64,000 nucleotides of DNA, taken from Oscillospiraceae bacterium (GTDB lineage Bacteria > Bacillota > Clostridia > Oscillospirales > Oscillospiraceae). The first letter of the stretch is position 1; every line of letters starts with the position of its first letter. Position numbers and translations under genes: made by a program. A model generated the notes under the pieces. It made no database searches. It was not told the DNA's origin and saw only the letters and a list, made by a program, of their open reading frames with translations. Where the stretch lies: assembly GCA_015067845.1 (NCBI GenBank), contig SVLT01000008.1, positions 1 through 64,000 of the forward strand, given 5' to 3'. This document shows positions 39,686 to 49,488 of this stretch, in pieces.

Positions 39686-40969
39686 ATGGAAAATATGGAA
39701 AACATTGAAAACATCCCGCAGGAAGAACCTTACAAGGAGTCCCCCTTTGCCGACTCTCCCTATGTGATGGAAGAGCCCGAAGAAATCGAGTGCGAAGCGT
39801 ACATCCCTGAGGAACTGCCTTGTGTAAAGAAGAAAAATCGCTCCCTGAAGGGCTTGAAGATCTGTATTGCCATTATGCTCGTGATCGCGCTGGTGGCTGC
39901 CGGCTGCGGCATCACCGCCTACTGTGTAAACAGCTACTGGGATTACCAAATGCGCCACATGGTTGCTTATGTGAATTACTATGTGGCAGATCTGCAGCAG
40001 CAAATCGAGGACAATTCCTTCACCGGCAACGGAAATTCCATTTCCGGAACACCCGGGGTGTCTGATGGACTGACACCCGGACAGATCCACGCTCAGAACA
40101 AGAACAGCGTGGTTGGCATCGCAAATCAAGGCATCTCCACCAATATTTTCGGTCAGGTCACGGAAACTGCCTCTTCCGGCTCCGGCTTTATTATTTCCGA
40201 GGATGGCTATATCATCACCAACTATCATGTGATTGAAGGCGCAACGACCTTGACGGTCATTATGAATGACGAAAAAGAATACGCAGCTACTGTGGTGGGT
40301 TATGACAGCAGCAATGACTTCGCGCTCATCAAAATCGATGCCACAGGCTTGAATCCCGTAGTTTTGGGCGACAGCGATGATTTGATCGTCGGTGACCAAG
40401 TGGCGGCCATCGGTAACCCTCTGGGCGAGATGACCAACTCCCTGACTGTGGGCTATATCAGCGTGAAGGACCGGAGTGTGACCATCGAAAACTCCATTAT
40501 CAATGTGCTGCAAACGGATACCGCCATCAACCCCGGCAACTCCGGCGGCCCTCTGTTTAATATGAAGGGCGAGGTCATCGGCATTACCACTGCAAAATCC
40601 ACCGGCGACGCCGTGGAAAGCATCGGCTTTGCCATCCCCATCAACGATGTCAAGGGCATGATCGAAGAATTGCTGGAAAAAGGCTACATTTCCACTCCCT
40701 ACATGGGCGTCAGCATCACCAACGAGTGGGACGGTGTGGGCGTGTATGTTGCCAGCGTGGAGCCCGGTTCTCCCGCTTTTTCTGCCGGACTGAAAAAGGG
40801 TGATCTCATCGTCGGTCTCGGCGAGTATGCCACCACGACACTTGCCGAGCTGGACAAGGCTTTGCACAACTTTGAGCCCGGCGACACCACTACGGTTTCC
40901 GTATACCGCAACCGTCAGGTCGTGGAACTGTCCATCACTTTCGGAGAGAAAAATCAGTCTGCCGGCTGA
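39686..40969 (+). CDS. HtrA/DegP-like serine protease with PDZ domain
   Basis: TNYHVI, NDFALIKI, GNSGGPLFN catalytic motifs; start ATG 39686 after GGGAGGA. Confidence 0.95.
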   Translation: MENMENIENIPQEEPYKESPFADSPYVMEEPEEIECEAYIPEELPCVKKKNRSLKGLKICIAIMLVIALVAAGCGITAYCVNSYWDYQMRHMVAYVNYYVADLQQQIEDNSFTGNGNSISGTPGVSDGLTPGQIHAQNKNSVVGIANQGISTNIFGQVTETASSGSGFIISEDGYIITNYHVIEGATTLTVIMNDEKEYAATVVGYDSSNDFALIKIDATGLNPVVLGDSDDLIVGDQVAAIGNPLGEMTNSLTVGYISVKDRSVTIENSIINVLQTDTAINPGNSGGPLFNMKGEVIGITTAKSTGDAVESIGFAIPINDVKGMIEELLEKGYISTPYMGVSITNEWDGVGVYVASVEPGSPAFSAGLKKGDLIVGLGEYATTTLAELDKALHNFEPGDTTTVSVYRNRQVVELSITFGEKNQSAG

Positions 40970-40978
40970 CTAAGATAA

Positions 40979-41005
40979 GTCATCCCGCTCCGTAGGGAGC
41001 GGGAT
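40979..41005 (+). terminator. Terminator of htrA-like gene
   Basis: catcccgctccgtagggagcgggatg then T-rich. Confidence 0.65.
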
Positions 41006-41181
41006 GACTTTTAAACTTTTTGCATAATTATTTTTCCTGTCTGATACACTAAATCAGACAACATCGGAATAATTTTCTATAATTATAAATTTTTTGTGAA
41101 AGTACTGGCTTTTTTTGTCGAACAGAGGTATAATGTGAAAAAACACTTTTGACAAACTGTCAACAAATTGGAGGCTTTACA

Positions 41182-42237
41182 ATGAAAAGCGCAAAAGATC
41201 CGGCACAGGTATCCTGGCAGCGGATTATTTTGATCGTTCTGTGTGTAATACTGGCTCTGGTGCTGTTTGTTATGCTCTTTGCCACGGCCTATGTGCATCA
41301 TCTTCTGGGGCTTGTTACCGGAAATGAGAATTCCATGAACGAAACCATATCTCCGGAAGATTTAGCTACTTTCTCGGAGGCAGCTGATCCTACCTTTACA
41401 GGATCCAGCGTTGGACATGAGGAGGTCCCTCAGGACACCGTGCCCAACACACCCGTTGACAATGAGGACATTATCAATATTCTTTTGATTGGCGAGGACC
41501 GCCGGCCGGGTCAGAGCCGCCAGCGCTCTGACTCCATGATCCTGTGCAGCTTTAATACCAAAACCAACACCCTGACCATGATCTCCTTTCTGCGGGATAC
41601 CTATATTTCCAATATCCCCGGCTACTGGGCAGAGAAGCTGAATGCTGCCTATGCCTTCGGCGGTGCCAAGACTCTGAAACAGACATTGGCGCAATACTTT
41701 GGTGTCCATGTGGATGCCTGTGCTGCCGTACAGTTTGACGGCTTTAAGGGCATCATCGATATGCTGGGCGGTGTGGATATCGAGCTTACGGAAAAAGAAG
41801 CCAATTATATGAACAAGGATTGTGAAAAACATCAGATACCCTGGCGGGTCACCCCTGGTATGAATCACTTAAACGGTGACCAGGCTCTGGCCTATTCCCG
41901 TATCCGGAAGATCGACATGGATGCCAAACGCGCAGAGCGTCAGCGCAAGGTGCTTACCGCATTGATTAACGCATACAAGAATCAGCCCTTGACGGAAATG
42001 CTTACTCTGACAACCGACATTTTGGAAACCGGGTTCCTGCAAACAGATATGTCCTCTTCCGAAGCGTTGAATTATGTAAAAACCCTGTTCCCCATGCTGG
42101 CAACTACAACGATCAACAGTCAGCAGATCCCGGCGGCCGGCACTTACAAGGAGATGTCCGTTGGCAAAATCACCGCCACCAAGGTGTGTGACCTGGAAGC
42201 CAACCGCAAGATCCTGCAACAGATCCTGGGTAACTAA
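41182..42237 (+). CDS. LytR-CpsA-Psr (LCP) family protein
   Basis: NILLIGEDRRPGQSRQRSDSMILCSFNTKTNTLTMISFLRDTYISNIPG; start ATG 41182 after GGAGG. Confidence 0.93.
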   Translation: MKSAKDPAQVSWQRIILIVLCVILALVLFVMLFATAYVHHLLGLVTGNENSMNETISPEDLATFSEAADPTFTGSSVGHEEVPQDTVPNTPVDNEDIINILLIGEDRRPGQSRQRSDSMILCSFNTKTNTLTMISFLRDTYISNIPGYWAEKLNAAYAFGGAKTLKQTLAQYFGVHVDACAAVQFDGFKGIIDMLGGVDIELTEKEANYMNKDCEKHQIPWRVTPGMNHLNGDQALAYSRIRKIDMDAKRAERQRKVLTALINAYKNQPLTEMLTLTTDILETGFLQTDMSSSEALNYVKTLFPMLATTTINSQQIPAAGTYKEMSVGKITATKVCDLEANRKILQQILGN

Positions 42238-42243
42238 AAAACA

Positions 42244-42270
42244 TCCCGGAAGTGCAATGCACTTCCGGGA
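42244..42270. terminator. Bidirectional terminator between LCP and uxaC
   Basis: cccggaagtgcaatgcacttccggg. Confidence 0.7.
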
Positions 42271-42276
42271 ATTCTT

Positions 42277-43695
42277 TTACTTCAAATACTTGTCGAAGCC
42301 AAAGTAATGCAGGGTGTTGTTATAACTGATGTTTTCCACCATCTTGCCCAAATAGGCCCAGTCGGCAGGATACTCGCCGTCCTCCACCAACTGGCCGAAG
42401 AGGTTACACAGTATTCTGCGGAAATACTCGTGACGGGTGTAGCTGAGGAAGCTGCGGGAGTCGGTGAGCATGCCGTTGAAGGTGCCCATAGCGCCCAGGC
42501 TCATCAGGCTCTTCATCTGCTCCTCCATGCCGATCTTGTGATCGTTGAACCACCAGGCAGAGCCCTGCTGGATCTTGCCGGGGATGGCGCTGTCGGTCTG
42601 GAATGCGCCCATCAGCGTGCCGATGATGCCGTTATCGCAGGGATTCAGGGAGTACAGAATGGTCTTGCCCAGAGCATTGGCTTCTTCCAATGCATTCAGC
42701 AGCTTGGAAAGGCCCACGCCGTTGGCGGCATCGTTCATGGAGTCGAAGCCGGTATCGGGACCCAGCTTGCGGAACATCTTTTTGGAGTTGTCCCGGAGGC
42801 AGCCGAAGTGGAACTGGGTGATCCAATCGCGCTTGTAGTATTCCTGGCCCACGCTCAGCAGCAATGCGGTGTGGTAAGCCAGCTGCTCGTCCCAGGTGAT
42901 GGCCTTGCCGGCCTTGGCACGGGCAAAAATGTCATCCAAAGTGGCTTCGTCCGCTTCCACGCAGAAGCAGTAATCCAGGGCGTGGTCGGAAACGCAGCAG
43001 CCACGGTCTGCAAAATAGGCGATCCGGTCGTTCAGAGCCTTGCGCATATCGTTAACGGTGTTGATGGCGTAGCCAACCACCTTTTCCAGCTGGGCAACAT
43101 ATGCCGGGAAGGTCTCCTTGTCCGCGCGCATGGCCTTATCGGGCCGGAATGCAGGCAGAACGACCGCAGGTGCAGTGGGATCTGCAGCCAGCAGCTCGTG
43201 GGCCTTCAGATCATCCACCGGGTCGTCGGTGGTGCAGATGAGCTTGACGTTGGACTTACGGATGATGCCGCGGACGGACATATCCGGCTGAGCCAGAATG
43301 GCGTTGCACTTTTCGTAGATCTCCATGGCATTCTCGCCGTTCAGGGGCTCTGTAATGCCGAAATAACGCTGCAATTCCAGGTGGGTCCAATGGTAAAGAG
43401 GATTGCCGATGAGCATAGGCATGGCCTCGCCCCACTTCTGGAACTTCTCGGCAGGTGTTGCGTCGCCGGTGATATACTTTTCAGCCACACCGCAGGAGCG
43501 CATGGCGCGCCACTTGTAGTGGTCACCGCCCAGCCACACCTCGGTGATGGTATCGTACCGCTTATCCTCATAGATCTCCATGGGATTGATGTGGCAGTGA
43601 TAGTCGATGACGGGCATTTTTGCCGCGTGATCGTGATACAGCTTCTTGGCGGCTTCTGTTTTCAGCAGAAAATCCTGATCCATAAATTGTTTCAT
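42277..43695 (-). CDS. uxaC: Glucuronate (uronate) isomerase
   Basis: MPVIDYHCHINPMEIYEDKRYDTITEVWLGGDHYKWRAMR; start ATG 43695. Confidence 0.96.
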   Translation of the reverse strand: MKQFMDQDFLLKTEAAKKLYHDHAAKMPVIDYHCHINPMEIYEDKRYDTITEVWLGGDHYKWRAMRSCGVAEKYITGDATPAEKFQKWGEAMPMLIGNPLYHWTHLELQRYFGITEPLNGENAMEIYEKCNAILAQPDMSVRGIIRKSNVKLICTTDDPVDDLKAHELLAADPTAPAVVLPAFRPDKAMRADKETFPAYVAQLEKVVGYAINTVNDMRKALNDRIAYFADRGCCVSDHALDYCFCVEADEATLDDIFARAKAGKAITWDEQLAYHTALLLSVGQEYYKRDWITQFHFGCLRDNSKKMFRKLGPDTGFDSMNDAANGVGLSKLLNALEEANALGKTILYSLNPCDNGIIGTLMGAFQTDSAIPGKIQQGSAWWFNDHKIGMEEQMKSLMSLGAMGTFNGMLTDSRSFLSYTRHEYFRRILCNLFGQLVEDGEYPADWAYLGKMVENISYNNTLHYFGFDKYLK

Positions 43696-43717
43696 AGAAA
43701 ATACTCCTTTGCAGTTT

Positions 43718-45190
43718 TTACAGCACCACGCCGTCCTTGAAAATGGAGATCTCACGGAATCCCCGTTCCTCGGCGCGGGTCTGCTTGCCGGAAGCCACTT
43801 CCAGCACCATATCCATCAGATCCCGGGCAGATTCGTCCAGGGTCTTTGCGCCGTCAGCAACTGTACCGGCGTTGAAGTCGATCCAGTTTGCCTTTTGGGT
43901 AGCCAGAGGGGTGTTGGTGGACAGCTTCATGGTGGGCGCAGGGGCGCCGAAGGGCGTACCGCGACCGGTGGTGAACAGGATAACATGGGCACCGGCGGCG
44001 GTCAGCGCCGTGGCAGACACCAGGTCATTGCCCGGGCCATAGAGCATATTCAGGCCCTTGGTGGTCACCGCGTCGCCATAGCCGATGACATCCATGATGG
44101 GGGCAGAGCCGCCCTTCTGGACACAGCCGCAGGACTTGTCCTCCAAGGTGGTGATGCCGCCCTGGCGGTTGCCGGGGCTGGGATTGTCATAGACCACCTC
44201 GTTGTGGCGGATGAAATAAGCTTTGAAGCCGTTGATCATCTCCACAGCCTTGTTAAACACATCCGCGTTGACACAGCGGTTCATGAGGAAGCCTTCCGCG
44301 CCGAACATTTCGGGAACTTCTGTCAGCACGGTAGAGCCGCCCTGGGCAACCAGCATATCGGAGAACCGACCAACCACCGGGTTGGCGGTGATGCCGGACA
44401 GACCGTCAGAGCCGCCGCACTTCATGCCGATCACCAGCTCGGAGGCAGGGATCTCTTCTCTCTGGAACTGCTTGGCGAAGGCGGCACATTCTTCCAGAAT
44501 GGCTCTGCCGTCGGCCATTTCGTCCTGGGATTTCTGGCACACCAGGAATTTTACCCGATCAGGGTCAAAATCACCCAGCTCTGCCAAAAATTGTTCCTGG
44601 GTCAGGTTTTCACAGCCCAGACTCAGCACCAACACCGCGGCGGCGTTGGGATGGCGGACAAGGGATGCCAGCAATTTCCGGGTCTGTGCGTGATCCTCGC
44701 CGGTCTGGGAGCAGCCGAAGGGATGGGGAAATGCGTACAGGCCGTCCACGGAGCCGGACACCAGATCCTGATTTTCCTTGACCAGTGCTTTTGCCACATC
44801 GTTGACACAGCCCACGGTGGGGATCACCCAGATCTCGTTACGCACACCCACCTTGCCGTCCAGTCTGCGGTAACCCCGGAAGGTCTTGGCAGGAATGGAT
44901 GCCAGAGGATGCACATCGGGCTCATAAGTGTATTCCATCTCGCCTTCCAGATTGGTGGCCATATTGTGAGTATGCACCCATTGACCGGGCTCAACCGCGG
45001 CGGTGGTATGGCCGATGGAGAAGCCGTACTTCACCACCTGCTCGCCCTCGTTCAGAGTAAGCAGAGCCATCTTGTGTCCCTGGGGGATCTGGGTCTGGGC
45101 GGTCACGCCTTCAAACACCGTACCGGGTTCGATGGCATGCAGCGCCACCGCCACGTTGTCCTTGGGGTGGATTCGGATAAAATCGGGCAT
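43718..45190 (-). CDS. uxaA: Altronate dehydratase
   Basis: SAF-type N-terminus; FRGYRRLDGKVGVRNEIWVIPTVGCVN; KCGGSDGLSGITANP. Confidence 0.95.
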   Translation of the reverse strand: MPDFIRIHPKDNVAVALHAIEPGTVFEGVTAQTQIPQGHKMALLTLNEGEQVVKYGFSIGHTTAAVEPGQWVHTHNMATNLEGEMEYTYEPDVHPLASIPAKTFRGYRRLDGKVGVRNEIWVIPTVGCVNDVAKALVKENQDLVSGSVDGLYAFPHPFGCSQTGEDHAQTRKLLASLVRHPNAAAVLVLSLGCENLTQEQFLAELGDFDPDRVKFLVCQKSQDEMADGRAILEECAAFAKQFQREEIPASELVIGMKCGGSDGLSGITANPVVGRFSDMLVAQGGSTVLTEVPEMFGAEGFLMNRCVNADVFNKAVEMINGFKAYFIRHNEVVYDNPSPGNRQGGITTLEDKSCGCVQKGGSAPIMDVIGYGDAVTTKGLNMLYGPGNDLVSATALTAAGAHVILFTTGRGTPFGAPAPTMKLSTNTPLATQKANWIDFNAGTVADGAKTLDESARDLMDMVLEVASGKQTRAEERGFREISIFKDGVVL

Positions 45191-45200
45191 AGGTTTCTCC

Positions 45201-46700
45201 TTACAGGCAGGAAGCGTAGGCTGCCAAAGCGCCCTGCTCCCGGATCATCTTCAAATTCTTCACAGTCAGTGTCTCGAAGCCGGCAACCTCTGTCAGATCC
45301 TGACCCCACATCTGGGTGTTGGTCATGACAGCGTGCACCAGGTCTTCCACGGAATCGTTACGATGTGCGTAGTAGAACTCCAGTACCCAGCGATCGTCGA
45401 CGCAGGTGTAGGTGTTGCCCTTGGGACGGCGGCAGACCAGGCCTTCCTCGGTCAGCTCCTGAATGTCGCTGCTGAAGAATGCGATGTATGCGGCATAGCC
45501 CATGCTCAGGCAAACGGGCAGCTTGCCGTTCTTTTCGATGTATTCCAGGAAACTGGGCATATTTCTTGCACGCCACTTGGAGGTGGCGTTCAGGGAGATG
45601 CTCAGCAGCTCATGGTTGACAAAGGGATTGTTGAAGCGGTCCTGCACAGCGGCGGCGAACTGCTTGCAGTCCTCCTGATCCAAGGGCAGGATGGGCACGA
45701 TCTCGTCCTGCAGGGCCTTGTTCATGAAGCCCAGCACAGCATCGTCGTGCATGCAATCACGGACGATATCGTAACCGCCCAGGTATGCGCCCAGAACAGT
45801 GCCGGTGTGAGAGCCGTTGAGGATACGAACCTTGCGCTTCTTGTAGGGGGTCATATCGGGAGCGACAAATACACGGTCTTCCAGGCCGGCCTTACGGAAG
45901 GGCAGAACATCGTTCAGAGTGGGGTCACCCTCGATCACCCACAGGCCGAACACTTCGCCCACGTCCAGCAGGGGATCGGCGTAACCATGCTTTTCTTCCA
46001 GTGCGGCGACCTCGGCGGCATCACGGATGCGGCCGGGCACGATACGGTCAACCAAAGAGCCGCAGAAGGTGCACTTTTCGTTCACATATGCTCGGAACTC
46101 TTCGCTCAGACCCCACTGGTCGATGTACTTGTTGACGCACTTCTGCAATTCCTTGCCGTTGTCGTCGATCAGCTCGCAGGCCAAAATCAGCAGGCCGCCC
46201 TTGCCGGCATTGTAACGCTCCAGCAGAACCTGGGTCATCTTGCCCGGGAAGGATGCAGCGGGCTTGTCCTCCAGCTTACAGGCAGGATCGTAGACGATAC
46301 CGGCCTCGGTGGTGTTGGAAACGATGATTTCCAGGTCGTCGCTGACGGCCACTTCCATCATCTGGCGGTAGCCCTCATCCTCATAGGGGTTCAGGCAGCG
46401 GGACACGCAGGAGATGACACGCTTGTCGTCCACCTTCTGGCCGTTCTGGCTGCCCCGGAGATACAGGGTGTACAGGCCTTCCTGCTCGTTGATCATCTTT
46501 GCCAGGCCGGGAGCGATGGGCTGCACCAGGCAGCACTTGCCGTTCCAGCCGGCCTTTTCGTTGGCCAGGTCGAACCAGTAGTCCACGAAGCCGCGCAGGA
46601 AGTTGCCTTCGCCGAACTGCAGCACCTTTTCCGGTGCTTTTTCCAGGATGTAGCCGTCATAGCCGGACTTTTTCAGGGTTGCGTAATTCAATAATTCCAT
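45201..46700 (-). CDS. uxaB: Tagaturonate reductase
   Basis: QFGEGNFLRGFVDYWFDLAN mannitol-dehydrogenase-type N-terminus; VRILNGSHTGTVLGAYLGG; operon context. Confidence 0.93.
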   Translation of the reverse strand: MELLNYATLKKSGYDGYILEKAPEKVLQFGEGNFLRGFVDYWFDLANEKAGWNGKCCLVQPIAPGLAKMINEQEGLYTLYLRGSQNGQKVDDKRVISCVSRCLNPYEDEGYRQMMEVAVSDDLEIIVSNTTEAGIVYDPACKLEDKPAASFPGKMTQVLLERYNAGKGGLLILACELIDDNGKELQKCVNKYIDQWGLSEEFRAYVNEKCTFCGSLVDRIVPGRIRDAAEVAALEEKHGYADPLLDVGEVFGLWVIEGDPTLNDVLPFRKAGLEDRVFVAPDMTPYKKRKVRILNGSHTGTVLGAYLGGYDIVRDCMHDDAVLGFMNKALQDEIVPILPLDQEDCKQFAAAVQDRFNNPFVNHELLSISLNATSKWRARNMPSFLEYIEKNGKLPVCLSMGYAAYIAFFSSDIQELTEEGLVCRRPKGNTYTCVDDRWVLEFYYAHRNDSVEDLVHAVMTNTQMWGQDLTEVAGFETLTVKNLKMIREQGALAAYASCL

Positions 46701-46743
46701 AATAGATTATCCTCCGTATATTTTTTGTTGATATTTTTATTAT

Positions 46744-46840
46744 ATATCATCGTTTTCACATTGAAATAGTGTTATTTGCGATAAAACATTGTGATTCTTG
46801 TTATTTTTCGGTTGACAGCACCCGTCCAGCGCGCTATCAT
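46744..46840. promoter_or_regulatory. Divergent uxaBAC/araC-type promoter region with direct repeats
   Basis: AraC-side TTGACA (46812-46817)-17-TATCAT (46835-46840); repeats CATTG-N6-TGTTATTT (46759-46777) and CATTG-N7-TGTTATTT (46787-46806); TATAAT of the uxa promoter near 46744. Confidence 0.55.
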
Positions 46841-46863
46841 GGTTAACAGAGAGGTGACAGACC

Positions 46864-47727
46864 ATGAATACGCCCCTTTCCACATTTGACCCCCGGCAAA
46901 AAATGCTCCGGCCGGATTTTGAGGTTGTCCACAAATGGGACACCGATCTGAAAGAAGTGGAAGTGCATCACCACGACTTTTACGAGGTGAATTTCCTTGT
47001 TTCCGGCGATGTGACCTATGTTATCGAAAGCCGGGTCTATCATGTGAAGCCCGGTCAGATTTTGATCATCAACCCCCGGGAGCTGCACCAGGTCTACATC
47101 CAGCCGGACGCCGCCCCTTATGAACGGTACATGCTCTGGATCGCGCCCAATCTTTTACAGGGCCTGTCCAGTCCCCAGACGGATCTGTGCCGCTGTTTTG
47201 ACATGCGCCGCTCCCATTACAGCAACCTCCTGCATTTGCCGGCAGAGCAGCGCCGCATGATCCCGGCCATGTTCGAAGCCATGCTGGAAGCGCAGGGCAA
47301 TTCTGCTTACGGGGCCGATCTGCTTCAACGGAATTTGCTGACGGAAATGATGATCCATGTCAACCGCCTTGCGGATATGCCCAGCGAGGACACCGCAGAT
47401 TCCAAAAACAACTCCGTGGTAGCCCGGGTCATTGATTACATCAATGAGAATTATCAGGAGCCACTGACTCTGGATCTGTTGGCGGAACGTTTTTTCGTCA
47501 GCAAATATCACCTGAGCCACGAATTTAACCGGCAAATGGGCACGGGCATCTACCAGTATATTCAGAAAAAGCGATTGCTCATCGCCCGTCAGCTGATGCT
47601 GGAGGGGCAAAAGCCCACTGAGGTATATGCGCCCTGCGGTTTTGGCGATTACGCCGCCTTTTTCCGGGCATTCAAGAAGATCTACGGCATGTCCCCCCGG
47701 GATTATGTGCAATCATTATTACCGTAG
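46864..47727 (+). CDS. AraC family transcriptional regulator
   Basis: Cupin-like N-terminus; LLAERFFVSKYHLSHEFNRQMGTGIYQYIQKKRLLIARQLM; CGFGDYAAFFRAFKKIYGMSPRDY. Confidence 0.95.
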   Translation: MNTPLSTFDPRQKMLRPDFEVVHKWDTDLKEVEVHHHDFYEVNFLVSGDVTYVIESRVYHVKPGQILIINPRELHQVYIQPDAAPYERYMLWIAPNLLQGLSSPQTDLCRCFDMRRSHYSNLLHLPAEQRRMIPAMFEAMLEAQGNSAYGADLLQRNLLTEMMIHVNRLADMPSEDTADSKNNSVVARVIDYINENYQEPLTLDLLAERFFVSKYHLSHEFNRQMGTGIYQYIQKKRLLIARQLMLEGQKPTEVYAPCGFGDYAAFFRAFKKIYGMSPRDYVQSLLP

Positions 47728-47798
47728 GGGATGGCCCCTGGACATCCCGCAAAAACAGTTTCCAATACAACGGGGCGTCGTGGGCGCCGCCCCCTACA
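47723..47798. repeat. TGTAGGGG hairpin repeat copy
   Basis: cgtaggggatggcccctggac...cggggcgtcgtgggcgccgccccctaca. Confidence 0.75.
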
Positions 47799-47823
47799 AT
47801 CACTACATCATCGGAGTCATTCT

Positions 47824-48747
47824 ATGCGCTATTATTTTGCTCCCATGGAGGGCGTGACGGACAGCGTCTATCGCCGTCTCCATCACCAATATTTTGGCGG
47901 CGTTGACCGCTACTATATGCCCTTTCTCTCCCCCACCATGCACCGGACCCTCTCCCATAAAGAAGATCGGGAGCTGCCCGTGGCAGACACCCTTCCCTTT
48001 GTTGCCATTCCCCAGATTTTGACCAGATCGGCGGAGGATTTTCTCTGGGCGGCACAAGTCTGCCGCGATCGGGGATATGAGGAAGTGAATCTAAATACCG
48101 GCTGTCCCTCGGGCACGGTGGTTGCCAAGGGCAAGGGCGCAGGTATGCTGAGAAGTACCGACGAGCTGGATCGTTTTCTGGACACCATTTTTAAGGACTC
48201 CCCCATTCCCATTTCCGTCAAGACCCGGCTGGGTCTGGCAGAGCCCGGGGAATTCCCTGCCCTTTTGGAAGTGTTCAACCGCTATCCCATCCGGGAGCTG
48301 ACCGTGCATCCCCGGGTGCGCAAGCAGTTTTACCAAGGGGATGTGGACATGGAAATGTTCCGTTATGCCGCTGCAAACAGCCGCAATCCTCTGTGCTACA
48401 ACGGCGATCTGAATTCCCGGCAGGACTGCGAACAAATAGCGGCTGAATTTCCGCAAATCGGGGCTGTTATGCTGGGCCGATGGCTGGTGGCAGATCCGGG
48501 TATGCTCCTGCCCGGCGGCACGGATGTGCAGGTTTTGGAGCAGTTCCATGATGCCCTTTTGGAGGAATATCTGGTTTTGTTCGGCGGAAGCCGCAATGCC
48601 ATGTTCCGGCTGAAAGAAAATTGGAGCTTTCTGCTTGCTCGCTTTGAGGACAGCGAGAAATTGGCAAAGCGTCTGCGAAAAACCACGGATCTTGGGGAAT
48701 ACCGGGCCATTGCCGCAGAGATTTTCCATACATGTAAGCTGAAATAA
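47824..48747 (+). CDS. tRNA-dihydrouridine synthase
   Basis: MRYYFAPMEGVTDSVYRRLHHQYFGG; VNLNTGCPSGTVVAKGKGAGML; PISVKTRLG. Confidence 0.95.
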   Translation: MRYYFAPMEGVTDSVYRRLHHQYFGGVDRYYMPFLSPTMHRTLSHKEDRELPVADTLPFVAIPQILTRSAEDFLWAAQVCRDRGYEEVNLNTGCPSGTVVAKGKGAGMLRSTDELDRFLDTIFKDSPIPISVKTRLGLAEPGEFPALLEVFNRYPIRELTVHPRVRKQFYQGDVDMEMFRYAAANSRNPLCYNGDLNSRQDCEQIAAEFPQIGAVMLGRWLVADPGMLLPGGTDVQVLEQFHDALLEEYLVLFGGSRNAMFRLKENWSFLLARFEDSEKLAKRLRKTTDLGEYRAIAAEIFHTCKLK

Positions 48748-48749
48748 AA

Positions 48750-48778
48750 AATGCGATGCCAGAGCATCGCATTTTTTC
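48750..48778. terminator. Bidirectional terminator
   Basis: aaaaaatgcgatgccagagcatcgcatttttt. Confidence 0.75.
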
Positions 48779-49487
48779 ATTCTTCTGTCAACAGTTCTTC
48801 CAGAACGGGGGTCAGGGTCTCCGTAATGACCACGTACCCCTCGTGGGTAAAGTGACCGCCGTCTGTGGTGTAGCTTTCCCGGAGCTGGCCTGTGGTGATA
48901 TCCATCAGCGGTGCGTACAGATCCACGAAAGTAAAGCCGTACTTCTCCGCCAGCTTGCGGATCAGCACATTGTTGTAGGCCGCCAGCTGGTTTTTGTGTC
49001 CCCAGTCCATGCTCATGGATGTGAGGGACAACAGCACGATCTTCGTATCCGGCAGATTTTTCTGCAAGCCCATGAGGATGCTTTCGTAGTTTTCCATCAT
49101 GGTGTCCATATTATTGGCACCGATGAGCATCACCGCCACCTTGGGCTTCAAATCGTAGACGGATACCTGCAAGCGCTCTTCCAGACCATAGGTGGTGTCA
49201 CCGCCGATGCCCCGGTTGGCTGTTTTGAATTGGGGGTAGTATTTGGCAAGGTTGTAGCCGTCCGTCAGACTGTCGCCCAAAAAGGCCACATCTATCTCAT
49301 AATCGGCATACTGTTCGTTTTCCTGCCGGTAGAGGGCCAGCTTGTCCGCATAGTACTGCGCCACCGCTTTTTGCTGTTCTTCCTGCTGTTTCTGCTCCGG
49401 CACAATGACGGCAAAGTAGTACACGATGCCCGCAATCAGCGCAACCGCCAGCACAATGGCGATAATCAAAAAAACTTTTTTCTTCAT
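48777..49487 (-). CDS. Membrane-anchored SGNH/GDSL hydrolase
   Basis: VAFLGDSLTDGYNL; IGANNMDT; HFTHEGYVVI; N-terminal TM. Confidence 0.9.
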   Translation of the reverse strand: MKKKVFLIIAIVLAVALIAGIVYYFAVIVPEQKQQEEQQKAVAQYYADKLALYRQENEQYADYEIDVAFLGDSLTDGYNLAKYYPQFKTANRGIGGDTTYGLEERLQVSVYDLKPKVAVMLIGANNMDTMMENYESILMGLQKNLPDTKIVLLSLTSMSMDWGHKNQLAAYNNVLIRKLAEKYGFTFVDLYAPLMDITTGQLRESYTTDGGHFTHEGYVVITETLTPVLEELLTEE

Positions 49488-49488
49488 A

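Noticed and set aside
43709-46694. Long plus-strand ORFs over uxaA/uxaB
   Set aside because: Antisense to well-supported uxaA and uxaB coding sequences.
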